Below, in pieces: positions 16,759-26,300 of a DNA stretch of 64,000 nt (positions are counted from its first letter, which is position 1; each line of letters begins with the position of its first letter). This stretch comes from Campylobacter magnus. Its GTDB lineage: Bacteria > Campylobacterota > Campylobacteria > Campylobacterales > Campylobacteraceae. The DNA lies in contig NZ_JAQSLK010000001.1 of assembly GCF_028649595.1 (NCBI RefSeq), forward strand, positions 434,001-498,000. Direction: 5' to 3'. The position numbers and the translations under genes were made by a program. Under the pieces are notes generated by a model. That model did no database searches, had not been told where the DNA came from, and saw only the letters and a list, made by a program, of their open reading frames with translations.

Positions 16759-19149
16759 CTATTTATTTAAAGCATGTTTTAGCACATCAGAGATGGTATT
16801 TACTGCTATGATCTCCATGCCGTTTTTTACTTCATCAGGGATATCTACTAGATCTCGCTCGTAGTTTTTAGCAGGTATTAGCGCTGTTTTGATTTTGGCT
16901 TTAAAAGCTGCGATTAGCTTTTCTTTTAGCCCACCGATTGGTAGCACTTCACCACTTAGCGTTATTTCGCCTGTCATTGCCACATCGTGGCGAACGCTTT
17001 TGTTACTAAAAATACTAGCAATAGCCGTGCTCATTGTAATTCCAGCACTTGGGCCATCTTTTGGCGTGGCGCCTTCTGGGACATGGATGTGCAAATCATA
17101 GCTATCATATACAGGCATAGGTTTACCCTCTTTGTCATTTCTTATAAGCTCTTTTGGCACTTTTAGCTTACCTGAATCAATTAGCGTTTTGATTAGCGAT
17201 CTAGCAATTTGCGCACTTTCTTTCATCACATCGCCTAGCTGACCTGTGATTTCTAGCTTGCCGCTGCCTTTTATGCGAATTGCTTCTATGCGTAGCACAT
17301 CGCCACCTACACTAGTCCACGCTAGACCATTTACGATGCCTACTTTATCGCTTTTAGGTGCTGGGTTTATTTCATAGACTTTTTTATCTAAAAACTCGCC
17401 TAGATTTTTTGGCGTTATGTTTATTTTATAGCCTTTTTGATCGCCGTTTTCTAGGATTTTTAGGGCTGATTTGCGCAAGATATTTGCAGTTTGGCGGCGC
17501 AGATTTCGCACTCCGCTCTCACGGGTGTATTCTTCTATTAGCATCTGCACAGCCGCTTTGCTTATGTTTATTTCGCTAGCTTTTAGGCCGTGATTTTCTA
17601 GCTCCCCAGGTAGCAAGTATTTTTTGAAAATCTCCATTTTTTCTTGTGGAGTGTAGCTATTTAGCTGGATAAACTCCATTCTATCCCTAAGTGGCGCAGG
17701 TATCGGCGCTACTTCGTTTGCGGTGGCTATAAAAACGATTTTAGCTAAGTCAATATTAAAGTTTAGATAATAATCTCTAAACTTGCTATTTTGCTCTGGG
17801 TCTAGGATTTCAAGCAAAACCGCAGTTGGATCACCACGATACGATCTAGCAAGCTTGTCAATCTCATCAAGCACTACTACTGGATTCATAGTCTTTGCTT
17901 CAATCAGCCCTTGGACTATGCGACCTGGCATTGCGCCGATGTAGGTTCTGCGGTGACCACGAAGCTCATTTACATCCTCTAAGCCTCCTAGTGCTATGCG
18001 GACTAGCTTGCGTTTTAGTGCCTTTGAAATGCTATTTGCTAGGCTAGTTTTTCCCACGCCTGGAGGTCCTACAAAGCAAAGAATAGTGCCTTTGTTTGCC
18101 TTGCTTTCGCACTTTCTTTTTTCTAGCAGTTCTCTTAGAGCAAAATACTCTATAATACGCTCTTTTGGCTTTTTTAGCCCATAATGATCGCGGTCAAGCT
18201 GCGTAGCTACCATATTTACGCTAAGATCAGCGTGGCTTAGCTTTTCAAAGGGCACATCCAAAGCCCAGTCTAGATATCCTTGCGTCATGCTCGCCTCGCT
18301 GCCATCAGGATGCATGCGTGAAAGACGCTCGATTTGCTTATTTATTTCTTTATAAGCATCTTCGCCCATAAAATCTTTTTTCTTTGCTAAGCGTTTTCTA
18401 TACTCTTCAAGCTCTTCATCACGGTTAGTATCACTGCCTAGTTCTCTTTGTATTTCTTTTAATTGCTCTTTTAAGAAATATTCTTTATTTACCTTATCAA
18501 TCCTGCTATGAACTTTTGATTTTATTTCTTTTTGTAGTTTGCTAGCTTCTATCTCGCCATCTATATAATCGCTGATTTTTATAACTTTTTCTTCTATATT
18601 TGTTACTATAAAAAAGTTATATGCTAACTCTTTTTTTAGCTTCAAAGCCGAACAAACAATATCACAAATGCGCTCTAAATCACTGCTATCATTGATAGTG
18701 CGGAGCAAATCATCGCTGATTGCCTGAGAGACTTTGCCAAGGGCTTTAATTTTTTCTTTTAAAATTCCTAGCAAGGCTTCACATTTTTGCTCATTTGGGA
18801 TTTGTATGTTTAGAGTCTCCAAGCTTGCTAGCATAGGTTTTTGGCTGATTATCTCGCAGATTCTAGCCTTTTTTTCGCCTTGAAATAGTATTTTTATCTT
18901 GCCATCTGGCATAGTGCTACGGCGCAAGATATTGCCTACCACACCTGCTTTATAACAACCATCAAAGCCACTTGCTTGGTTGTTTTTGCTTGGCATGATG
19001 GCTATTTGCATGTCTTTTTTCATCGCAAGCTCAACAAGCTCAAGCTCGTCTTTTGATGAGAGAAAAATTGGCGTGATCATAAAAGGATATAAAAAAAGAT
19101 CACTTTCTACAAGTACAGGCAAAACCTGAGAATTACTAGTTATTTCCAC
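16759..19149 (-). CDS. lon: ATP-dependent protease Lon
   Basis: A protein of about 796 residues. The N-terminal substrate-recognition domain ([20 protein letters not shown]) is followed by an AAA+ module with Walker [12 protein letters not shown] and Walker [11 protein letters not shown], then a protease domain with catalytic Ser in KDGPSAGIT and Lys in [12 protein letters not shown]. The GTG start at 19149 is preferred: it has GGGGGGA upstream and starts just after the bamD stop, while an ATG at 19209 would overlap bamD by 50 bp with no ribosome site. It degrades damaged and regulatory proteins. Confidence 0.95.
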   Translation of the reverse strand: MEITSNSQVLPVLVESDLFLYPFMITPIFLSSKDELELVELAMKKDMQIAIMPSKNNQASGFDGCYKAGVVGNILRRSTMPDGKIKILFQGEKKARICEIISQKPMLASLETLNIQIPNEQKCEALLGILKEKIKALGKVSQAISDDLLRTINDSSDLERICDIVCSALKLKKELAYNFFIVTNIEEKVIKISDYIDGEIEASKLQKEIKSKVHSRIDKVNKEYFLKEQLKEIQRELGSDTNRDEELEEYRKRLAKKKDFMGEDAYKEINKQIERLSRMHPDGSEASMTQGYLDWALDVPFEKLSHADLSVNMVATQLDRDHYGLKKPKERIIEYFALRELLEKRKCESKANKGTILCFVGPPGVGKTSLANSISKALKRKLVRIALGGLEDVNELRGHRRTYIGAMPGRIVQGLIEAKTMNPVVVLDEIDKLARSYRGDPTAVLLEILDPEQNSKFRDYYLNFNIDLAKIVFIATANEVAPIPAPLRDRMEFIQLNSYTPQEKMEIFKKYLLPGELENHGLKASEINISKAAVQMLIEEYTRESGVRNLRRQTANILRKSALKILENGDQKGYKINITPKNLGEFLDKKVYEINPAPKSDKVGIVNGLAWTSVGGDVLRIEAIRIKGSGKLEITGQLGDVMKESAQIARSLIKTLIDSGKLKVPKELIRNDKEGKPMPVYDSYDLHIHVPEGATPKDGPSAGITMSTAIASIFSNKSVRHDVAMTGEITLSGEVLPIGGLKEKLIAAFKAKIKTALIPAKNYERDLVDIPDEVKNGMEIIAVNTISDVLKHALNK

Positions 19150-19159
19150 GCTTTCCCCC

Positions 19160-19801
19160 CTATTCAAATGGACGCATATACCAAGGCAAGGTTGGACGCA
19201 CAAAATCATCTGTGCCTATGCCGCCTTGCTCTAGCCTATCACGGTAGATCTGTGCGCTATCTTCTCTGCCTCTGCGCTCGTATAGACTAGCGATTTCTTC
19301 GTGTAAATAAGTCTGCGCAAGATGAAGTTTTGCTAGCATAGTCTCTATAAGTGGGCGATACTGCGAGTTTGGATACTGAGCTAGAAATTCACTAATCTCA
19401 TCAATGCTTTTTAGCATCAAAGTTTGATTGCGATTTGGCTTAGCAAAGCTATCAAAATTTGCTTTGATTTTAAGAAATTTCGCATACTCAATGCCCTGCG
19501 TATCACCAAAACGCTTGATATACTCATCAAGGTAGAAGTTTGCCATAGTATAGCGCTCCTCTGCGGTGTGAGCAGCTGAGAGGATAAGCACAGTTTGAGG
19601 TAGATAATCAGAGTTTATATGCTCGCTTGCAAAGCTGATATAGTGTTCATCAGCGTTATCTAGGTTTTTATCACGGATATCACTTAAAATCTGCGCAAAC
19701 CACTCACTAGGCGTGAGATTAAAAAGTGCGTCGTCTTTTTTATTAAAAGTGCTACAAGCACTAAATATTAGCGCAAAAATCAATATAAAAGTATATTTCA
19801 T
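19160..19801 (-). CDS. bamD: BamD, outer-membrane protein assembly lipoprotein
   Basis: A protein of about 213 residues. [22 protein letters not shown] is a lipoprotein signal with lipobox IFSAC, so it is anchored in the outer membrane after transfer from the inner membrane. Helical TPR-like repeats follow ([60 protein letters not shown] region), the YfiO pattern. It works with BamA to insert beta-barrel proteins. The start at 19801 follows GGAG; an ATG seven codons upstream would spoil the signal peptide. lon follows 10 bp later. Confidence 0.9.
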   Translation of the reverse strand: MKYTFILIFALIFSACSTFNKKDDALFNLTPSEWFAQILSDIRDKNLDNADEHYISFASEHINSDYLPQTVLILSAAHTAEERYTMANFYLDEYIKRFGDTQGIEYAKFLKIKANFDSFAKPNRNQTLMLKSIDEISEFLAQYPNSQYRPLIETMLAKLHLAQTYLHEEIASLYERRGREDSAQIYRDRLEQGGIGTDDFVRPTLPWYMRPFE

Positions 19802-19951
19802 AGCTGGCTCCAAAAAAATCAAATGCGATAATTCTACAAGCTTTTAGTTTAAAAATCAAGTCTTTTGCCATAAAAATAAAAATTTTATTTTCTAAATCTA
19901 GAATTCCTAGAATATTTTTACTAATTTCTTGTAGGAATTCAAGTTTATTGT

Positions 19952-19959
19952 GCTATAAT
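19952..19959 (+). promoter_or_regulatory. -10 promoter of alaS
   Basis: GCTATAAT with a perfect TATAAT at 19954-19959 lies 32 bp before the alaS ATG. A repeat half-site (GTAGGAATTC) sits where a -35 would be. Confidence 0.75.
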
Positions 19960-19991
19960 CGGCGGTTAAAATTTATTTTTAGGATTACAAA

Positions 19992-22529
19992 ATGGATGTA
20001 AGAGCTGAATATTTAAAGTATTTTAAAAATCTTGGGCATGAAGTAATAGAGAGTGCGCCGCTGGTGCCTGATGATGCGACTTTGCTATTTACAAACGCTG
20101 GTATGGTGCCATTTAAGAGCATTTTTACAGGTGCTGTGCCTCGCCCTATTCCACCCATACGCACTAGCTGTCAAACCTGCATAAGAGCTGGTGGCAAGCA
20201 TAATGACTTAGATAATGTAGGCTACACCGCACGCCACCATACTTTTTTTGAGATGCTAGGAAATTTTAGCTTTGGCGAGTATTTCAAAAAAGAAGCAATA
20301 GGCTATGCGTGGGAGTTCGTAACTGGCGTGCTAAAACTGCCAAAAGAGCGTCTTTATGTAAGTGTATATGAAAAAGACGATGAAGCTTATGAGCTGTGGA
20401 AGGCTTATGTGATTGATGAGAGCCATATTTACCGCTTTGGCGAAAAAGATAATTTCTGGGCGATGGGCGATACTGGGCCTTGTGGGCCATGTTCTGAGAT
20501 CTACTACGACCAAGGCGCAGAGCATTTTAAAGGCGAAGAAGACTACATGGGCGGCGATGGCGATCGCTTCCTTGAGATTTGGAACCTTGTATTTATGCAA
20601 TACGAGCGCTCAAGCGATGGCACGCTAAGCCCACTACCAAAGCCTAGTATAGATACTGGTATGGGTTTAGAGCGTGTTCAAGCGATTTTAGAGGGCAAGT
20701 TTAGCAACTACGATACTGAACTTTTCATGCCTTTAATAAACCATGTAGCAAAATTATGCGGAATTCCGTATGAATATGAAAAAGGCGCAAGTTATAGAGT
20801 AATCGCTGATCATATTCGCTCGGTTAGTTTTTTACTAGCTCAGGGTGTAAACTTTGATAAAGAGGGCCGTGGATATGTGCTTAGACGCATTTTGCGCCGT
20901 GCTGTACGCCACGGATATTTGCTTGGCATAAAAGAGCCATTTATGTATAAGTTAGTTGATACTCTTTGCCAGATTATGGGCTCGCACTATACTTATTTAA
21001 ATGAAAAGAAAGAAAATATTAAAGAGCTAATCCGCCTTGAAGAAGAGAGATTTCTAGCTACTATTTCGGCTGGGCTTGAGCTATTTAACGCTGAGCTAGC
21101 AAATACAAAAGATGTATTTTCTGGCGAGGTGGCATTTAAGCTATATGATACTTACGGCTTTCCGCTTGATCTAACTGCTGATATGCTAAGAGAAAAAGGG
21201 CTAAGTGTAGATAGCGCAAAGTTTGATGAGCTAATGAATGAGCAAAAAGCAAGAGCTAAGGCTAGTTGGAAAGGTAGCGGCGATGCGAAGGCTGAAAGTG
21301 GCGATTTTAAAGAGCTTTTAGAAGAGTTTGGCGAAAATGAGTTTGTAGGATATGATAATTTAAGCTGGAATTCTAGAATTCTAGCCCTTTTAGATGAGAA
21401 CTTTAAGCGTGTAAGCTCTCTTAACTCAGGTGTGGGTTATGTTCTGCTTGATAAAACTCCGCTTTATGCTAGAAGTGGTGGGCAGTGCGGCGATACGGGC
21501 TTTGTAGGCAAAAATGAAGTGCTTGATACCACAAAGCACTTTGGGCTAAATCTAGCGCAAATCAAGGTCAAAGAGCCACTAAAAGTGGGCGAAAATGTAG
21601 AAGTAAAAGTAAATGAAAGCGCAAGACTTCAAACTCGCCGTCATCATAGTGCTACGCACTTGCTTCACGCCGCACTTCGCAAATTCCTTGGTGAGCATAT
21701 CGCTCAAGCTGGATCTAGCGTGGAGCCAAATCGCTTGCGCTTTGACTTTTCGCATCCAAAGCCAGTAACTAGCCAGGAATTAGAGCAGATTGAAAGCTGG
21801 GTAAATGCACAAATCCAAAAAGGAGCAAAGGCAAAAACTGAAATAATGGACATTGAGAGTGCTAAAAACTCAGGTGCAATCGCACTTTTTGGCGAGAAAT
21901 ACGGAGAAATGGTGCGTGTGCTAACGCTTGGTGAGAGCAAGGAATTTTGCGGCGGCACGCATGTAGAAAATATAAATGAAATCGGCTCATTTTTCATCAC
22001 AAAAGAAAGCGGTGTAAGTGCTGGCGTTAGGCGCATCGAAGCCATTTGTGCTAGTTCTGCTACGCAGTATACAAACGAGCTAAGACATGAGCTTGGCGAG
22101 TGCGAAATAGAGCTGAAAAATGCTGATTTGCTAAGTGCTATTAAAAAACTAAAAGCTGAGCTAAAAGCAGCCAAAGACGAGCTAAAAAATGCTAGTTCTA
22201 ATAGCAGTTTAGAAAGCTTTGATATAAAAGGCGCAAAGGTTGTAATCAGCGAGTTTGGTGGCGATATAAAAAGCAAAATTGACGAGCTAAAAAATGGAGC
22301 CGATAAAGTAATAGCCGTGCTAGCAAATGTAAAAGACGGCAAAGTAAGCTTAGCTGTGGGCGTAAAAGGCTGTGAGCTAAAAGCAGGTGAAATAGTGAGC
22401 AAAATCGCACCTATAATAAATGGTGGCGGTGGTGGCAGAAGTGACTTTGCCACAGCAGGTGGCAAAGACCCAAGCCGCTTAAATGAAGCTTTTAAAAGCG
22501 CAAAAGAGCTAATAAGCGCAAGTTTGTAA
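19992..22529 (+). CDS. alaS: Alanyl-tRNA synthetase
   Basis: An 845-residue class II synthetase. The catalytic domain shows [29 protein letters not shown] and [18 protein letters not shown]. The editing domain has [12 protein letters not shown] and the zinc motif CGGTH. The C-terminal DHHA1 region has [15 protein letters not shown]. It charges tRNA-Ala in the cytoplasm. Between the catalytic and editing domains, [10 protein letters not shown] is encoded by a GGAATTCTAGAATTCTAG copy of the window's palindrome, tolerated in frame. The length is within the usual range. Confidence 0.97.
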   Translation: MDVRAEYLKYFKNLGHEVIESAPLVPDDATLLFTNAGMVPFKSIFTGAVPRPIPPIRTSCQTCIRAGGKHNDLDNVGYTARHHTFFEMLGNFSFGEYFKKEAIGYAWEFVTGVLKLPKERLYVSVYEKDDEAYELWKAYVIDESHIYRFGEKDNFWAMGDTGPCGPCSEIYYDQGAEHFKGEEDYMGGDGDRFLEIWNLVFMQYERSSDGTLSPLPKPSIDTGMGLERVQAILEGKFSNYDTELFMPLINHVAKLCGIPYEYEKGASYRVIADHIRSVSFLLAQGVNFDKEGRGYVLRRILRRAVRHGYLLGIKEPFMYKLVDTLCQIMGSHYTYLNEKKENIKELIRLEEERFLATISAGLELFNAELANTKDVFSGEVAFKLYDTYGFPLDLTADMLREKGLSVDSAKFDELMNEQKARAKASWKGSGDAKAESGDFKELLEEFGENEFVGYDNLSWNSRILALLDENFKRVSSLNSGVGYVLLDKTPLYARSGGQCGDTGFVGKNEVLDTTKHFGLNLAQIKVKEPLKVGENVEVKVNESARLQTRRHHSATHLLHAALRKFLGEHIAQAGSSVEPNRLRFDFSHPKPVTSQELEQIESWVNAQIQKGAKAKTEIMDIESAKNSGAIALFGEKYGEMVRVLTLGESKEFCGGTHVENINEIGSFFITKESGVSAGVRRIEAICASSATQYTNELRHELGECEIELKNADLLSAIKKLKAELKAAKDELKNASSNSSLESFDIKGAKVVISEFGGDIKSKIDELKNGADKVIAVLANVKDGKVSLAVGVKGCELKAGEIVSKIAPIINGGGGGRSDFATAGGKDPSRLNEAFKSAKELISASL

Positions 22530-22660
22530 TCTAGAATTCCTATATAAAGAATTCTAGAATTTAGCTTAGGAATTCTAGAATTTATTGCTAGGAATTCTAA
22601 AATTTGGAATTCTAGAATTTAGGAATTCTAGATTTTAGGAATTCTAGAATTCCTAAATAA
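22530..22660. repeat. Dense repeat array downstream of alaS
   Basis: At least seven GGAATTCTAGA(A/T)TT units follow each other in 130 bp, several head to tail (TTTAGGAATTCTAGAATTTAGG and similar). It fills nearly the whole alaS to 22679 interval, leaving about 20 bp for the next gene's leader. Confidence 0.9.
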
Positions 22661-22678
22661 ATTTAAAAAAGAAAAAAA

Positions 22679-23194
22679 ATGAAAAAAATATTTTTAGCTT
22701 TATTTTTGCTGGTATTTTGTGCTTATTCGCAAAATGATAGTGATGAAAATCAAAGCGCAGAAATCTCTGGGAGTATGAAAGCACCGAGCATTGGTGAAGC
22801 TAAAAAAGCCTGCGAAAATAAAGAAAAACTCGCTTGTATAACAGCAGTTAGCATGATGATGAGCGAAGCAAACTCTAGCGCAGATGAGTTAAAAGAAGCC
22901 TACAAACTAACCCAAAATCTCTGGCCAAGCCAAGATCTAGTGCGAGAAAAAAGCCTAAAAACCTACGAGTTAGCAGAGGTACTAGATGGCGTTGCTTTGG
23001 ATATAACTCATTTTTTTACTGGCACGCAAGAAAAATTAGTCTGCGATGAGCTACCACTTATTCTAGCACTAGCTAGAAATAACGCTACCCAGCCACTACA
23101 AGAGCGCATTTATGGCATAAGCGGCGGCGAGCTTATGGAGCTATTTAGAACATACAAAATCAGCCCAAAAATCGCTGAAATTTTCACAAAATAA
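22679..23194 (+). CDS. Secreted hypothetical protein
   Basis: A 171-residue protein with a clear signal peptide (MKKIFLALFLLVFCAYSQ, cleavage probably after YS). The mature part is helical and acidic, with three cysteines (CENKEKLAC and VCDELPL). It is not recognised. The AAAAAAGAAAAAAA leader gives only a weak ribosome site. It lies between alaS and maf, which I recall as adjacent in C. jejuni, so this gene and the next are an insertion relative to that order. A periplasmic location is inferred from the signal. Confidence 0.75.
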   Translation: MKKIFLALFLLVFCAYSQNDSDENQSAEISGSMKAPSIGEAKKACENKEKLACITAVSMMMSEANSSADELKEAYKLTQNLWPSQDLVREKSLKTYELAEVLDGVALDITHFFTGTQEKLVCDELPLILALARNNATQPLQERIYGISGGELMELFRTYKISPKIAEIFTK

Positions 23195-23202
23195 GGCAAA
23201 AA

Positions 23203-23667
23203 ATGGCAGAAGCAGCTTTTATGAAAACCCAGCAATTACTGCCCTTTTTGCTTAGTTCTTTTGGCTCGCTTTTCATAGCTGCGCAAGTTGGGCTAATCGT
23301 CTTTTGCCACTATCAAAAAGAAAATAAAATCGCCCTTAGAGAGCTAAAACGCTTTTTTGGAGCGATTTTTTTCTTGCTTATTTGTTTGATAGCTTTTGGG
23401 CTTATTGCTTGGAAGCAGCAAGAAAACATCTTTTTTGACCCTATGAAAGAGGCGATAATCACTACAAAAATCGCCGTAAGCCTTTTTATAGCTGTAAATC
23501 TTTGCTATATGTATTATAAGTTTATCAGCGCAAAAAAAGCCTTTAGCAAAAACGAAAGCATTGAAATACGCGAAAATATAGTGCTTATTGCTTATTATTT
23601 CACGCCTTTAAATATAGTGCTTAGCATGCTTAGTATTTATCTTGGCATTGCTTTGCGTGATTTTTAG
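23203..23667 (+). CDS. Four-helix inner-membrane hypothetical protein
   Basis: A 154-residue protein with four predicted membrane segments (about 14-34, 50-70, 84-105, 124-150) and short basic loops. There is no recognised motif. It starts 8 bp after the previous gene's stop and ends 8 bp before maf, so the three form one transcription unit. The ATG at 23203 or the Met seven codons in (23221) are both possible; AAGGCAAAA precedes the first. The family is unknown to me; it resembles small DUF-type integral proteins of epsilonproteobacteria. Confidence 0.75.
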   Translation: MAEAAFMKTQQLLPFLLSSFGSLFIAAQVGLIVFCHYQKENKIALRELKRFFGAIFFLLICLIAFGLIAWKQQENIFFDPMKEAIITTKIAVSLFIAVNLCYMYYKFISAKKAFSKNESIEIRENIVLIAYYFTPLNIVLSMLSIYLGIALRDF

Positions 23668-23675
23668 GGGTTTGC

Positions 23676-24248
23676 GTGGTATTTTTAGCTTCTAGTTCGG
23701 CTTCAAGGGCTTTGCTTTTAAAGCAAGCTGGCATTGCTTATGAGCAAATAGCATTTGATTACGATGAGAGCAAGATCTGCGCTATAAAAACTGCGCCAGT
23801 TTCTTACAGCCAAGCTGTAGTGGAGCAAAAGGTCTTGCAGTTTAAAGCGCATTTTGGCTCACAGTTGGGGCAGTTTTTGGAGCGTGGGGCAATAATTTTT
23901 GCTGATTCTAGCGTGATTTGTAAGGGGCAGATTTTAGGCAAGGCAAAGGATGAGAGCCACGCAAGGGCTATGTTAGAATTACAAAGTGGAGCAAAAGCTA
24001 GCGTATATGCCGCAATGTGTGTGCTAGCAAAGGATTTTACACTCTGGGCCCTAAGCGTGGCTAGCTATGATTTTGCGCCTTATCCTAAGCGTGAAATTGA
24101 TAAATATATAGCAAGTGGCGAGTATATAGGCAAGGCTGGAGCGATGATGATAGAGGGTTTTTCTGGGCGGTATATTTTATCTCAGCACGGCGATATAAGC
24201 ACAGCTATGGGTCTTGATGTGCCTTTGCTAAAAGCTTTTTTGGGCTAA
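23676..24248 (+). CDS. maf: Maf-family nucleoside triphosphate pyrophosphatase
   Basis: A 190-residue protein with the Maf N-terminus VFLASSSASRALLLKQAGI (phosphate-binding SxSxxR motif), IIFADSSVICKGQILGKAKD and GEYIGKAGAMMIEG. It hydrolyses non-canonical nucleotides such as modified pyrimidine triphosphates, keeping them out of nucleic acids. It starts with GTG after TAGGGG. In place of the usual QD or KD pair in this region the sequence reads FADSSV, so the substrate subclass cannot be fixed. It is the last gene of the alaS-side unit. Confidence 0.9.
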   Translation: MVFLASSSASRALLLKQAGIAYEQIAFDYDESKICAIKTAPVSYSQAVVEQKVLQFKAHFGSQLGQFLERGAIIFADSSVICKGQILGKAKDESHARAMLELQSGAKASVYAAMCVLAKDFTLWALSVASYDFAPYPKREIDKYIASGEYIGKAGAMMIEGFSGRYILSQHGDISTAMGLDVPLLKAFLG

Positions 24249-24390
24249 AATGAGTGTTTTAAATATTTTAGCCGCACTCGTTTTTTGATAGCTGGGGTTT
24301 TGGGCGGATTTAGCGTTTTCTATATTTAGCTTTGAAAACATGCTTTTATTACAACACCCTAGCCTTTTTAAATATCACTCTTAGCGTAAA

Positions 24391-24507
24391 CTAGAATTCC
24401 TAAGCTAAAAATACCCCCTAACCCCCAAAAAGCCTAAGAATTCTAGAATTCATAAACTAGAATTCCTAAACTAGAATTCTCAATCTAGAATTCCTAGGCA
24501 ATTCTAG
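24391..24507. repeat. Repeat cluster between maf and the dynamin-like genes
   Basis: Six or more CTAGAATTCC / AATTCTAGAATTC half-sites interrupted by AAAAATACCCCCTAACCCCC (24407 onward), a second repeat type seen also near 29958 and 61490. Before it, 24249-24390 holds no gene; a weak GAGTG/CACTC hairpin with six Ts (24252-24286) may terminate maf. Confidence 0.85.
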
Positions 24508-24509
24508 GG

Positions 24510-26300
24510 CTAAAAACTTAGAGCTAGAATGCTTTTTAGGCTGTTTTCTTGCTTTGTTTTAAGGGCTGTGATGTAAGCAATATTTTGCTCTTTTATCTTA
24601 GAAAAGCTTTCTTTAAGGCCTAGCAAAAACTTCGTGCTAAAAGGAGCCGTGCTAGTAATATCGCCCTCAAACTCATAGTAGCAAAGCTCGCCTAGCACAC
24701 GCTCACGCACATACTCTAAGCTAGGATAAAACAGCGCAAAACTAAGCGGGTCGCTCTCATAACTTTTTCTTTGCGTGGCGATTTTGCTACTTAGGTGCGA
24801 AAGGCTTAGGCGCACGGCTGAGGCGTAGTTTGTGGCGATTTTGATATTTAGTCTTTCAAAAAACACATCAAGCCTAGCAAATTTTGCCTCAAGCTCACGC
24901 TCGTATGCCAAAAAAAACAGCCCATAAGTATCGCAACTAAACTCTCTAATATGCGCAAAAAGTATATCAGAGTGCAGGGCATCATCCTTTCGCACGCTCT
25001 CAAACCTAGCCTTGTAGTCCAAAGCCTGATTTTTAAGCTCATCAAAAATGCTTTGCAAATCACCTTTAATGCGCTCTTTTAGCTCTATTAGCCCTCTTTT
25101 TAGCTTGTTAAACATTTTGGCTAGTTTATCATCATTGTAAATAAGTGCTAAAAGCGCAGCGTCCTCATCTAGTAGTGGTGCTTGGTAGCTAGCACGCTCG
25201 ATTTTTTTGCCAAAAATACCACTGCTAGACTTGAAATACTCGCATTCTTTTGGCGTAATGAAGCTTAAAATCTGCTGGGCAACAAAGCTAGCATTTTGCT
25301 TTAACTCATCAAAAATTAACAAAAAGCTCTTTTTATACTCGCTCTCAAGCTCTTTGATTTTTTCCTTAAAACTTATATCAAAACTCTCTAAAATCTCTGT
25401 AAGCCCCTCTAAAACCCCAAGGGCAAAGTGGTTTTGCTCCACTAAGGAATTCTTAATTTGCGCTAGATTTGCCTTTATAAACTCATCAGCACTAAAACTA
25501 TCCAAAAAGCTAAAAATCTGCTTAAATCCACTCTCATCGCTCTGCCCTACCCTTTGCATTTTAGCTGAGATTGCACAAACATCGCTAAAATACTCATTAT
25601 AAGTGATTTTGCTGTGATTTAGCACGCGCTTTATTTCTTCATCATTTAATTTGTCTTTTTGATTTAGCGCACAGATTGCGTGGTTTTTTAGCGTTTTTGG
25701 CACAAGTGAGAGCTCATTTAGCTCCCCAGCACGAGCAGCATTATCTATAAGAGAAAGCCAGATTAGTCCGCTACACTCTTTTAGTATTTTCATGGTCTCT
25801 GCTGTATCCTTAGCACTTCTAGAGTTTAGCCCTGGGGTGTCTATGAAGCTAACTTTTTTTAAAATCTCGTTTGGTAGATGAATATACAAAGCTTTTACGG
25901 CTTTTATATCCTTTCTTTGATCTACAAAATCACCAAGAGCATCAAGGCTTAGATACTCCTCTCTACCATCTTCATAAAGTGCTTTTAAGAAAGATTGCGG
26001 GGCGTATTTGATAAAAGTAGGCTTTGCTGTTACTGGTATGATGCCAGTAGGCAGTATATCTGCGCCTAAAATTGCGTTTAAAAAACTTGATTTGCCACTA
26101 CTAAACTGCCCCACCACAGCCACACTAAGTGGCTCATAAAATAGCGTATTTAGCGCATTTAGCCGCTCTTTTAGCTCTGCGCTAGGCAGCTGCGAAGGCT
26201 CCAAAACAGCAGCGCAAAATCTCTCAAACTCGCCCTTAAAACCATCACTAAATGTGCGATCAAAACGCTCTGCGTATTCTCTTATAAAGGTTTCTAGCAT
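24510..26300 (-). CDS. Dynamin-like GTPase, second of a pair
   Basis: A 596-residue protein. GTPase motifs: P-loop VAVVGQFSSGKSSFLN, switch threonine in PVTAKPT, DTPGLNSR and NQKD. A long helical region follows, with a hydrophobic patch near FYPSLEYVRERVLGELCYYEF. The start MLETFIREYAERF at 26300 is preferred: it overlaps the upstream gene's stop (ATGCTAG) and has AAAGG before it. Paired bacterial dynamin-like proteins form hetero-oligomers that bridge and tubulate membranes; the C. jejuni DLP1/DLP2 pair has this organisation. It probably acts on the inner membrane. Confidence 0.88.
   Translation of the reverse strand: MLETFIREYAERFDRTFSDGFKGEFERFCAAVLEPSQLPSAELKERLNALNTLFYEPLSVAVVGQFSSGKSSFLNAILGADILPTGIIPVTAKPTFIKYAPQSFLKALYEDGREEYLSLDALGDFVDQRKDIKAVKALYIHLPNEILKKVSFIDTPGLNSRSAKDTAETMKILKECSGLIWLSLIDNAARAGELNELSLVPKTLKNHAICALNQKDKLNDEEIKRVLNHSKITYNEYFSDVCAISAKMQRVGQSDESGFKQIFSFLDSFSADEFIKANLAQIKNSLVEQNHFALGVLEGLTEILESFDISFKEKIKELESEYKKSFLLIFDELKQNASFVAQQILSFITPKECEYFKSSSGIFGKKIERASYQAPLLDEDAALLALIYNDDKLAKMFNKLKRGLIELKERIKGDLQSIFDELKNQALDYKARFESVRKDDALHSDILFAHIREFSCDTYGLFFLAYERELEAKFARLDVFFERLNIKIATNYASAVRLSLSHLSSKIATQRKSYESDPLSFALFYPSLEYVRERVLGELCYYEFEGDITSTAPFSTKFLLGLKESFSKIKEQNIAYITALKTKQENSLKSILALSF

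Noticed and set aside
21704-22465. Long reverse-strand open frame (253 codons) inside alaS
   Set aside because: It mirrors alaS codons, is composed of Ser/Leu/Phe/Pro runs typical of an antisense shadow, and has no ribosome site or known domain.
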